Shown: in pieces, positions 24,062-34,989 of the stretch
Numbering within the stretch: the first letter of the stretch is position 1
Layout of the letters: each line of letters starts with the position of its first letter
Assembly (NCBI GenBank): GCA_025526915.1
Contig: JAHLKH010000015.1
Location: forward strand, 156,989-220,988
Direction: 5' to 3'
Length of the DNA stretch: 64,000 nt
Source of the DNA: Entophlyctis helioformis
Lineage: Eukaryota; Chytridiomycota; Chytridiomycetes; Chytridiales; Chytriomycetaceae
The notes under the pieces: model-generated
The model's input: the letters and a program-made list of their open reading frames with translations, nothing else
Database searches by the model: none
Told to the model about the DNA's origin: nothing
Program-made: the position numbers and the translations under genes

Positions 24062-26760
24062 TTACTCGGCCTGGCCTGGCTGAATGACATCGTCAATCTT
24101 GAGCACCATCTTGACCAGCTGCGTTGCAAGGTAGAACTGCGAGCGCTTCGAGATGAGCGGGTCAAACACGTGCTGGCTGCGCATGTCGTTGGAGCCGCGC
24201 AGGTTGCAGTCAATGCCGAGTCTCGAGTTGTTCTCGGTTGCCTGGCGAGACTTGATCTCGGCGAGCGTCTCGATCGGGGGGAGTCCAGAGTTCTCGGCAA
24301 GGGCGAGGGGGATGGCGTCGAGGGCAGACGCAAACGCGCGCATGGCGTACTGCTCAATCGACGAGATCTGGTCGGCTGCCTTGGAGACAGCGAGCGAGCA
24401 AGTGATCTCGGCAGCACCGCCACCGTAGACGATGCGGCCGTCACGCACAAGGTTGCGCACCACACAGATGGCGTCGTGGAGACTGCGCTTGGCCTCGTCA
24501 ATGATCTGCACAATAAAGTGGCAATGCAACACGGACACAGTCAGTTGTCAGCCAGGCGATCGACTGGCGGAGATGAGCAGCCATTAACTCGACAGCAAGC
24601 AACATACCATCTTGTTGCCACCGCGCACAAAGAGCGTGACAGCGCGCGTGTTGGCGCACTCTTCAATGACAAGCATGCGGTCCTTGGTCGTGCCAAACGA
24701 GATCTCGCGGACAACACCGGCCTTGCCGAGCTTCTCGGCAGAGAGCTCTGCAAAGCGGGGAACAATGCGGCCGTTGGTCGCAATAGCAATAAGCTGCGAG
24801 TGAACAATCATATCCAGCCATGGCCATGGTTAGCATCGAGGCTTGCGCGTTCAAGGGCCAAACAACAAAGCAAAGCAGCAGCAACAATAACACACCTCGA
24901 TCTCAGGACCGCCAACCCAGCGGACGGCAGGAAGCTGGTTCTGGAGAAGCAGGTGGTTGGCCTCGTCGTCAAAGCCCCACTGGCAGATGACCAGGTTCGC
25001 GCCACAGTCCTTGACCTGCTTGACCATCTCGTCAAACTTGTCCTTTTCGTACTGCTGCAGCTTCTTGTATTCTTCCACGGACGTGATGTCGAGCTGGTGC
25101 TTGGTCTTGGGCTTGGGGGGCTCAAAGGGGCAGGTGAGAATGGCGAGCTTGGCGTCGCGGATCTCCTTGGGCATCTGCGGGTGCGAAAAGTCCTTGTCGA
25201 CAACAACACCGTACACGATCTTGGAGTCCTCGAGCGAGCCGCCGACCTTGCCGTCGACCTTGATGAGCTCAAAGTCCACGTCCTTGCGCTCAAGGTCGGC
25301 AACGGCCAGAACGGCATCCACAGCCATCTGGGCAAACTTGTCGTGGCACTTGGAGACACTGTTCAAGGGGATGCCAGGCCGCGTCCGCGTCAGTCACAGT
25401 CGCCACGCGTCGACGTGCAGACAATGACTGCACGACGCTCTTACATCTTGGAGCCAAGACAGGTCTTGGCTGTGCGGTGGAGGATGTCCAGGTTGTCCTT
25501 GTCAAACGTGATCACATCGGCGACGGTGTCGAGATGCGCCACGGCAACATTACAGGCACGCTCGAAACCATCGGCAATGCGGATGGGGTGGATGCCCTTG
25601 TCCAACAGAGACTCGGCCTGCTCAAGGAGAGCACCAGCAAGAACTGCAGATCCAGGCCATTGGCGGTCATGCATCCGAGTTAGAAACGTGGGGCCAATCC
25701 AGAGTATCCAGTGTGCAGCAGATCAGACGGCCCGGCCAAAGACGCACCAACAACACCCGTGGTGCCATCGCCAATCTCATCGTCCTGGCTCTTGGACAGC
25801 TGCACAAGGAGCTTGGCGATCTCGTGCTCCACCTCCATGCGCTCCATGATGGTTGCGCCGTCGTTGGTGATGGTGATGTCGCCGTCGGGCGAGATGAGGA
25901 TCTTGTCGAGACCTGCAGACATCCGGCATGGGAGCGTCAGCCAAAAGACAGCAAGGCAGCCCAGGTCCAGGTCCAGTCCGTCCAGTCCAGCCAGGTCCAG
26001 TCAGCGGTATGAGCCTTGGTTGCGACCGCTGGGCTGAACTGGACAGAAACGGGCGGCGGACAGGACTCGACTCACCACGAGGGCCGAGGGACGACTTGAG
26101 GATGTTGGCAACGGCCTTGGCAGCCAGGATGTGCGACTGGGGCGAGAGACGCAGGCAGCATTGCAGACGGGCAGATGTGGCAGCAGACACCGAGCGCACC
26201 GAGGCAGGCAGGCGGGCGGGCGGGCAGGCAAGACAGGCAGGCAAGACAGGCAGGCAAGACAGGCAGGCGGGTTGGGTCAGTTTGGCACACCACAAACGCC
26301 AGATCACGGCAGGCAGACAGGCGGAGCAGAGGCTGCCGGCGAAGCGGGCATGGCCGCAGTGTGTGCAGGTGCATCCGGCCCACTCTAGTGCTGGCTGGCT
26401 GTCTGGCTGGCTGGCTTGGTGTGCCGCACGGGCCTGCATGGCACCAAGCCAGTGCGGCCAGTACAGCCAGTGCAGCCCGCAAGCCAGTCCGACGACCAGG
26501 GGTGCGGCAGTCTCTGTCCGTCTGCCGGTGCATTGGACCACGGCGGGCTGGCTGGGCAGACGAGGCTGACGGGGCTGGCTGGGCTGACGGGGCTGACGGG
26601 GCTGACGAGGCAGGACGCAGGCGAGGGCAGAAGGGCAAGGGCCGCACACCTTTTGGGCCTCGATGCCCTTGATGCGGGTCTTGGACTGCTCGCGCAGGAT
26701 GATGAGCGGACGGCCGTACTCGTCCTGGGCGTACATTGCGTCTCCGACATTGATCGACAT
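24062..26760 (-). CDS. CCT5: T-complex protein 1 subunit epsilon (CCT5)
   Basis: One of eight subunits of the cytosolic group II chaperonin that folds actin, tubulin and WD proteins. Seven exons on the minus strand (26650-26760, 26076-26136, 25748-25912, 25445-25643, 24896-25358, 24608-24793, 24062-24505) give 542 residues, as in animals. Hallmarks are [10 protein letters not shown] and [11 protein letters not shown] (nucleotide binding), [11 protein letters not shown] (catalytic Asp), FSHPQMPK and [12 protein letters not shown] (epsilon-specific apical segment), [25 protein letters not shown] and VYGGGAAEI. All phases agree and no frame problem is seen. Introns 1 and 2 are long and contain GGCA-type repeats. 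Confidence 0.97.
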
Positions 26761-27253
26761 GTTGGCGGCTGCGGGGAGGCTGCGGGGGGCTGCGGGGATC
26801 TGCTGGGGCAGCGCACCGTCGACGGCCAGAGCGGGTTCGCACAGGCACGGCAGCGCTGATGGTCAGTCCCTGTGTGGCGTGGGCAGAGCGTCGTCGGTGG
26901 GTGTGTGTGCAGCTCGGCACAGCATAGCACGGCACGACGCGGCTGTTGCGCAAGACTCACAAAAGCAGTTGTCGGTCAAAGTGCGCCGAATTCACTGCGC
27001 GCTGAGGGGTGGGCAATAGGGCGAGGGAATGCCGGCAGTTGCCGGCAAAATGCCCGACATCCAAACAATTACCAAGAATCATTGAATTAAATTGGACCCG
27101 AGAGGCGTCGAATGTAAGGCAAGCACATCACACGATTGAAGGTTCGAGTCAGCAACGAGCATGCGACGACAAGCGGGCGATGTACATCCACATGCATGAG
27201 GGTCTTACCTTCGTAAGAAGTGACCCTATTGGTCGATCGGGAGGTGCCCCGAT
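26761..27253. other. CCT5 5' flank and 3' flank of the PIN-Fanzor gene
   Basis: No protein gene. The stretch shifts from GC-rich flank to an AT-rich patch (27055-27100). It contains two adjacent palindromes TGCCGGCA at 27030-27037 and 27040-27047 and a nested hairpin at 27199-27227. These lie where the end of a mobile element or a guide RNA of the downstream nuclease gene would be expected. Confidence 0.5.
27199..27227 (-). other. Nested hairpin downstream of the PIN-Fanzor stop codon
   Basis: AGGGTC and GACCCT pair as an outer stem and CTTC/GAAG as an inner stem around a TTAC loop. It starts about 27 bases after the stop codon on the gene's strand. Guide (omega-type) RNAs of TnpB and Fanzor systems usually come from this side of the nuclease gene, so this is a candidate structural element; it could also be a termination structure or chance. 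Confidence 0.35.
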
Positions 27254-30200
27254 TCATATTGTGCTGGAAGTCACAGCACGTGGAGTTGCATGTGCCTTGC
27301 TGGCTCGTGACCCGCGGACAGACCGTGTCCGTGGTGGAGGCGGCAGGACGATGGGCGGATCGGGTGGTCTTGGAGGCCGCTGGTTGACAGGCAGCTCAGG
27401 TACTGGAAGCTGCTGGACGACAGGCTGACTGGCCTTTGTGTGCGTCAAGTAGAGCGGCCGCTCTCCATCGAGCAAATGCCCCAGTGCGACCATTCCGATG
27501 TTGGTGGCTCCAAGCACGTCTCGGTGGTAGACGGCCTTGCATGCTGTGCACTCGTAGCGTCGCAGGTTGGTGCGGTTCTTGTATGGGATCCGCTGCTTGC
27601 ACTGCGGGCACATCTGGCTGGTCAGGTTCTCGTTGCAGCGGTAGATCTGTGTGTGTGTGTGCAGGATCGTGTGGTCAGTTGGTGCACAGATGGATGGATG
27701 GATGGATGGCATGGCATCAGACGCACATAGGCATATCCAGACGACCGCAGATGCCTGATGAGAAACTTCTCAAACACAGCGTGCCGGACCACCTTGCCTG
27801 TAAAGTCGATGCCAAATGCCCACACAACGGGAATGTCCTTCTCTGTCGACTTTTTTGGATCGAAGGGCAGGCCTTGAGACGCAGGAGATGCGCGCTTGCC
27901 AGTGGTCGATCCTGCCAGCTTCATGATGCCTTCAAGAGCATGTCCGCGAAAAGACATGCTGTTGCTGCGCATGGAAAAACGCTCGGCCTTGACCTTCTGT
28001 GGAATGCCATGCCATGCCACTCAATGCAATCAGCAGGCGATCAAGCAGCATGGCGATCATGCCGATATGCATTCAGAAGCAGAGAAAACATACCTTTGCA
28101 TTCAGGAATGTCGAGCAGTACGCCAAGCAGCGAAGATCCCAAAAGGCTCTCTCGCCTGCTGAGACGCCTGGATCGGCATGCTTTGCCATCTTGAAGGCAA
28201 TCGCCTCATGGATGTCGGCTGCCTTGGCATATCGATTGTTGAACCTGGCACAAGAGACAGGCACTGTGAGTTGATCTGGTCAAGAGTGCACAGAGTCATT
28301 GCATACATACCATCGCAGAAGTTCGCGCTCAGCTTGAAATAAGCCAGAGGAGAGCACATAGTTGGACTCGTGCGTGTATGTCTCGGTTCGACATTGACCA
28401 GCATGCTGGACGCGCCAAACAGGTACCGCTGGCCCCAGTCTAGACTGACAACGCGAACAGTCTCATAGCCCTTGTCGGCGAGCAGCTTGTTGGCATCAGC
28501 AACATCAGGTAGTCGCTGGGATGCATTGAAGTTGCGCTTGGCCTGTCATGCCATGGCATGAGTGAGGGATGTGCAATGCATGTGCACCAATGCGCGAGGT
28601 TAGCATGCAAGTGACATACAAGGTTTGGCACTTTTGGCTTGGCAGCTGTGGATGGCATGTCAGTTGGTGTGGACAGCAAGTACGCGTCTGGATTGGCACA
28701 GCAACTCACATTCGCCGTTGAGGTAATCAGGCACACAATCAGCCTCATTGGCAAGACTGGGAAGCTCGCATGAAGACGCCGTGTCGGGACCTGCGAAGCA
28801 AGGCGGCGGTTAGAATTGATGTGTGCACCAAAGCATCCAAGCACGGCACATACTGCAAGGCGACTCTGGACGGTCTGTGCGATAATCGCGAACCAACTGG
28901 CCGACGCTGTATCCGTTCGAGATGACGCTACTCATCCGTGTCCGTTTGGTTGGTCTCGCTGGGGGTAGAGCATCAACCGCAGCCTGGATGAAGTTCTTGC
29001 GCTCCTTGCCACGCAGACGCTGCTTCTTGGCCTCTTGCGTCGCCTTGGCTCTAGCCGCTTTCTTGGCCTTGGTGTTGGCTGCGTCCATTTCCGCTTCGGC
29101 TTCTGCCGGCGTTTGATACCGGCCTTTCTTGGGGCGGAGGCCGGGAAGCAGGACGTCCATGACGCAATTCTCGCGACTCGAGCTGAATGCCTTCTTGATC
29201 TCGCTGTCGGTTGACTTGAGTGTCAACTTTTTCGAGCCAGGCTCTTTGAGAAAGGTGGATTGTTAGTATCAAATCATAAAAAGATGGCACAAACAGGCAG
29301 TGCAACTTACTGATCGCAGCAAGTAGCTCCTTTCGCAGTGCTTGCAAAGCAGGATCCTGCCCCTTGCTGTCGCGCTCCTTCTTTGTCCCCATCACAGACC
29401 AAAAGAGTGTCCTCTCTGTGATGAGAACGAAAGGGTCGCAGCTTGCCGGCTGCGGGCAAAGCTTGATGCTCTGTCTCCCAGCGAGATCGCGCAGCGCATG
29501 GAACTTGCCGGGATGCGACAGCGACTCACTGAGCACAATCGCAGCGAGCTCGTCTAGCTCTGGAGGTAGCACGACAACGGCCTTGCCCTCTGTGGCTGAG
29601 GAAGAGCTGGATGCTGCGGCCTTCTTGCTGCGTGGCTTCTTTGGTGCGTCCTTGCCCTCCGTGGCTGGCGATGGGCTCGGCGCCGCGCTCTCGGTGGTGG
29701 CAGCCTTCCCGACACATGGCTTCTTGGCATCCTTGGCAGCGGCGGCCTTAGCAACGCGTGGCTTCTTGGCGGCTTTGGCAGCAGCACCGTTGGCAGCCGT
29801 GGCGTCCTTGGCAGTGGTGTCCTTGCCGACGCGTACCTTCTTGGCTACGCCGCCCTTGTCGGTGATTGAAGTGCTGGACGCGGTCCGCTTGTGGGTTGGC
29901 GCGGGGTCCTTGCCGACGCGTACCTTCTTGGCTACGCCGCCCTTGTCGGTGATTGAAGTGCTGGACGCGGTCCGCTTGTGGGTTGGCACGGCGTCCTCAG
30001 TGGCAGCCTTCCCAACGCGTGGCTTCTTGGTGGCTATGGCAGCAGCAAGCCTGGCGTCCCTGGTGGCTTTGGCAGCTGCATCCCTGACGGCTTTGGCAGC
30101 TGCACGCTCGGCGTCCCTGGCGGCTTTGGCAGCTGCACGCTCGGCGTCCCTGGCGGCTTTGGCAGCTGCACGCTCGGCGTCCTTGGCAGCTTTGGCAGCT

Positions 30201-33200
30201 GCGCGCTTGGCGTCCCTGACGGCTTTGGCAGCTGCGCGCTTGGCGTCCCTGGCGGCGTTGGCAGCTACACGCTTGGGATCCTTGGCGTCTGCGGCGTCCT
30301 TGGCAGCTTTGGCAGCAGCGCGCTTGGCGGCGTTGGCAGCAGCACGCTTGGCGGTCTCAGCGTCCCTGGCTTTCTTGATCAGGTACGTAGTCCACGCCGT
30401 CGCTTGCTTGGGAGTTGAACCGCGCACAAGCTTGAGGCACGCTGCAAACACCAGGTCGGACTGGCTTCCAATGTAGTGCTGCGCCAGCATGGCACACACA
30501 CTCTTGGCGAGGTTGCTGAAGATATCATTCGCAGCTTCCGCGCAGAGGCTGCCGTCAAGCCTGTCTGGTAGAGCCGGCTCCTGCGCGACGGCTGGCGGCA
30601 TTTTGGGCTGTGGTATGCCTTTCTTGATCGCATTGGCGTGCACCATGCCTCGCGTCCATGACCGGTGCATCATCAGCTGCATGGCCGTGACGAGCCACGC
30701 GTTGATCGTGCTCATATTGAGACCCGGCTGGGCCATCTGCTTGCCACTGAAAATGTACGACAGGTGGCGCAGCATACAGGCCATGGACGTCTCGCCGCCA
30801 GAAGCGCTGCTGATGATCTCCGTGAGCAGTTGGTTCGCTGTTGGCACCGCCGGTGCTGCTCCTGGCTGCTCAGACTCGTCGGCGTCCTCGGCGTCCTCAG
30901 ACTCGTCGGCGTCCTCAGACTCGTCGGCGTCCTCAGACTCGTCGGCGTCCTCGATGTCCTCAATGTCCTCATACTCGTCGGCGTCCTCGCTGTCCTTTGA
31001 CTTCTTGACCCTCTCGTGCAGACATATCTCGAGTCTCGTGCCCGTGGCGAGTGGCACCGGATCGCCAAAGCGAGGATCGCTGCTCTCTGGGTTGTACAAA
31101 CTTGAGCCATACATGATCCGCGCGTCGATGCCCTTTCTGAGCGTAAATCGGCCGGACAGGAAATCCTCCCTTGACACGCCACCGGGGCGGTTGGTGCCGT
31201 CTGAGTTGCTGGGATCGTCGAGGGCTCTGATATCATCGTTGCTCAAGAAGCAGAACCCGGTCTGCTTTTCTTGGAACCACTGGTAAACGTGGTATTTTGG
31301 CGGGAGGGGCGCGTCTTGAACGATCTCGAGGAGCTCTTCAAGGACGGCACCAATGACGATAAGGCCGGCCTGCCGAGTACCGACGGTGAACGAGTACACA
31401 CGGGTAAACTTGTCCTCGACGATCAGATCCCGCGTCCATGTCTCTGGCGTCTTCCTGCCATGAAGGCCATGGAATCTGACGCGCAATGGATCACTCGAGG
31501 TAAGGTCCTGCAAACCACGCCAAGCTGCCAGTCAGTACATGCAACGCCATGCATGCAGGCAGAATGGCGATCCTAAATCGTACCTCGTATAGCACTCTCA
31601 TGCCACAACGATCAGCCGCGTCCACAGCGGGTCGATCGGTCGCGTCCACAGCGGGTAGATTGGTTGCGCCTCCTTTTGATTGCCGCACCTTGTCGCCGAT
31701 GGCCGCAAGGAGTGTTATGAATCGCGCGGTAACGATCTGGCTCATCTTTCTGAGCTTCAGCTGTAGTGCCCGTCGTGAGCGAATGACGACTCTACCAAAA
31801 CACGCATGTCAGCAAGTGCTCTCACGGCACATCGCACAGCATACATCACTTACACTCGCGTTGTGCCAGAAGGAAACCTGCGGTGCTGCAGGCCTGACCT
31901 TTGCCTGTTGGTCTTCGCGGCCTTCTTTGCCTCAGTATCTACAGCTTCCGTTTCGCTCTTCTTTTTGAGCTTGGCGAGCATGGCTGGCGTGAGAGGGCGT
32001 GGTGCCTGCAGAGGTTGGATGGCAACATGAGCAATGCATTCCGAGTGCACAAAATACATATGCAAGCATCAATGGTACATCAGAACTAACCGTCGTCTGG
32101 GTGTCTGCAGCTCGATTGAGAGAAAAGACAACCCGCTGTGCTTGTCCAGGCCAACAGTTGGTAGATGACCATTTACGCTTGGGCGGCGTTGGCGGTTGAA
32201 GCCCCTGTCAATTGGAAAAATGAGCGACTGCACCAAGTCATCACATGCACACACGGCCAGTGTAGACAGAGACGCACCGATGCCTGCTCGATGATCGACT
32301 TTAGCAGAGCAATAGCCTCGGCTTGCTGCTCGACAAGTGTCACTGGTTGGCCCTTCGTTTGAGCTTTCAGGTCTTTCAGCTGTTTTATGGCCCTGTCGCG
32401 GATTTCGGCAAAGGTCTTTGAGGAAACGCGGCGGGTGTTGATCTTGCCTTGATACTTGGGTTTCTGCTTGTTTTTCTGCGTTTCTGGTACTAAAGTAGCA
32501 CATTCGACAAAGGCAGCACTGTGAGTGGATGGTGTCAAGTCATTCTGATGCAAGCAGCACGTACTTGGAGTTGATGAATGCTCAAAGGGTACGCATGGAG
32601 GATACACGATCTTGTTCAGCTGGTTCTGCATCACCAAAGCGACAGTCTGTTCGATGGACAGTGGATTGGGTTAGACACTTCAAGGCAAGAAATGCACATG
32701 AGTCCAAGTCATGCAGAAACTTACGGTTGCATGCTGAATGGCCCAAGCTGGTTTGTTGAGCAACGTGCGCGCTTCCCGTACAGGAGGCTTCTTGCAGGCA
32801 AGCGCTACAAGTCGCGCGCTTGCCGCCCGGCTGATCCTCGCCAGAATGTCGCGGCCCGCGACTCCGCCATGATTGCCAGAGAGACGGCCCGCCGCGTGCT
32901 TGACGATGCAGTCAAATGCGATCGGGCAGCCGTTGACCTGCTCAAACGCGGTGTCCATTTGCTCGCTGCTGACAATGGTCTCGAGGTGCCGGTTGATGTC
33001 GCTCTGCGTCAGATGCACGACGTTGGAGTCTGGGTGTCGTTCTTGCCAGTTGGAGTGGGTCAGGAGGCAGCCGTCATGTCGCTGGCAACTGCATCACGAT
33101 CCAAAAGTTGCATCAAGGACAGGAGAACAGAGTCAGCAATGCGAGAACCTGCAGAGATCGCATGCATGAGTACCTTGGTTGAGCTGCGGCGGTCTTGACG

Positions 33201-34682
33201 GCAGCCTTGCCGCTGTCATTCCATGTGGTGATAGATGGTCAGTACAGTGCTCTGCATGCAAATGCATCAACAGTGCCGCGTGCTTGACCGATCGCGCAAT
33301 GACTTGCCTCTGCCCTTGCGCATCGCGAGATTGACCGCTGCTTCTGCTTGGGGCTTTGAACGCCGCAGCGGAAGCTCCTGACTCGTCGAGGTAAACGAAA
33401 ACGTCAAAGGCGTTGAGAAATGCCTTGGCGAGGTCCTCGCCTCCGATTGGCAACAAGTCCTTGACGTACGCGTCCCTGAGGCCCGTCAGGAAGTCGTCGG
33501 AAAACTTGCGGTTGCGGAGGCGATCACGGAAGCCGGCCAGATCCGTGTTTTCCTTGCTTATCACGCCATCAACGTACTCGTTAATGAACTTGGCACCAAA
33601 ACCAATGCCTGCAAGATGATGTGAGTGGCAACGCATGTTAGTCGGCATCGCAGCATGGATGACAATACAGAGCATGAAGCCAGGAATCGCACGCACCACG
33701 CCCGTAGCAATCGAAAAAGTCATTCTTGGCGAATGCAGCTAGAGTTTGGCAAGAGCCATCGAACTCGTACACTCCCATGGCTGACGCAGTGGACGGGATA
33801 CCTGCATGGTTATAAGACCGGATCTCGCTGTCACGTCCCTTGCGCATGCTCATCGTGATGACAGGGCAGCGGCCGTCGCAGTGCATCACCAAGTCCGAGT
33901 CGTTGGCGATAACCACCATTGGTGTGTCGCTGTTGCAAGATGAAGACTGTTAGCCGTCAATCAAAACATACAGTTGCGATGGCGGTCAATACCTTGGATT
34001 TCTTGCATACTCGGCTGCGCACCGGGCGATGCAAACGTCCGCCTCGTGGTCACACCAATGAGCCGTATGCTGTGGCTTGGTCTCGAGGATCTCCGCGATC
34101 GCCTCGTAAATACGCTGCTTGTCGTCGTGCGTGAGCGTGAACGAACGTCGCAGCGCCTGTCTGTCTTTCCTGGATCATTGATGGTTAGTTAGAATCGCCT
34201 CGATGTGGCATGAAGAAGTGGACGCACCTGGTCAAGTGTTTCGATCTCTTGCACTTGCCGCGTTTGCGAATGCACCGCAGAACAGTGGCCACCCCATTCA
34301 GGACCTTAACGGCACGGTGCCTGTGCTCGATCTTAAGCCCAGAGTCGCCGTGCTGACCGTCAACATGAAAGACGTATGTGTGCTTGTCGCCGAACTTGCC
34401 AATGAACGACTCGAGTACTGGCTCGAGGACTGACTTTCGTTCGGCCATGGATGGTTGTAGATCAGGCCTTCCTTGCCCGATAAAGTACGCAAAGAAGACG
34501 CTCATCACATCGACGTGGACGATGCCGCAAGTGCTGGGTGTGGCCGTGTTGGTGTCGCTCGGATCTCGTGGCGGTTGTGCATTGTCCAACACAAATGTCA
34601 ACGCCGAGGACCAAGGCACGTCCTTGTGTACGACGACGGCCTTTGCCTTCCTGGAATGTGCAGACTGGCCGATGATGCCCAT
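27254..34682 (-). CDS. XPG/FEN1-like PIN nuclease fused to Fanzor (TnpB-like) nuclease
   Basis: Nineteen exons join in phase, with one single-base correction, into a predicted 2025-residue protein. Exon ends: 34682-34228, 34169-33993, 33929-33697, 33608-33308, 33212-33174, 33088-32725, 32646-32565, 32489-32278, 32204-32091, 32005-31854, 31791-31584, 31507-29311, 29243-28854, 28790-28710, 28645-28620, 28542-28311, 28244-28094, 27996-27727, 27646-27254. Residues 1-300 resemble XPG/FEN1: start MGIIG, GIVHVDVM, VFHVDG, CDHEADVCIA, VIANDSDLVM, FAKNDFF, then GIGFG, so the family's acidic metal ligands are kept. The middle is acidic, then Lys/Ala-rich. The C terminus fits the published Fanzor signature: VVSLDWGQRY (RuvC-I Asp about 1712), about 190 residues, then NENLTSQMCPQC, YECTACKAVYHRD. 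A base seems missing near 28390. It could be two genes; the domain calls are firmer than the fusion. Confidence 0.68.
29820..29987 (-). repeat. Intragenic tandem duplication (87-base period)
   Basis: Two nearly identical units of about 81 bases, at 29820-29900 and 29907-29987, encode HKRTASSTSITDKGGVAKK twice. They lie in the Lys-rich middle of the PIN-Fanzor protein and indicate recent slippage or unequal exchange. Confidence 0.85.
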
Positions 34683-34702
34683 GTTGTGCGTGTGTGCGTG
34701 TG

Positions 34703-34761
34703 CGGTTGCTGATCGTGCGTGCGTGCGTGTGTGCGCAGTTGCTGATCGTGCGTGTGCGTGT

Positions 34762-34820
<59 letters not shown>

Positions 34821-34898
34821 AGTTGCTGATCGTGCGTGCGCGGCTGCTGATTGTGCGCGTGTGTGTGCGAGTGCGTGTGCGGTTGCTGATCGTGCGTC
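34703..34898 (+). repeat. (GT)n run flanked by repeated GTTGCTGATCGTGCGTG units
   Basis: A GT tract of more than 50 bases (about 34763-34817) is flanked by four copies and one variant of a 17-base unit starting at about 34705, 34738, 34822, 34844 (variant) and 34882. It lies immediately upstream of the PIN-Fanzor start codon. Confidence 0.85.
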
Positions 34899-34989
34899 CT
34901 GGCCTGAAAGCTCAATCAGACAGTTGCAGAGTGTCGCGGAAAGCTCGAAATCGCTTCTCCATTCCTTGAGGCGAGCAGCCCGATGGAAC

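Noticed and set aside
33781..33801. Possible intron in the PIN domain exon
   Set aside because: It would be only 21 bases long and the frame is open through it, so it is read as coding.
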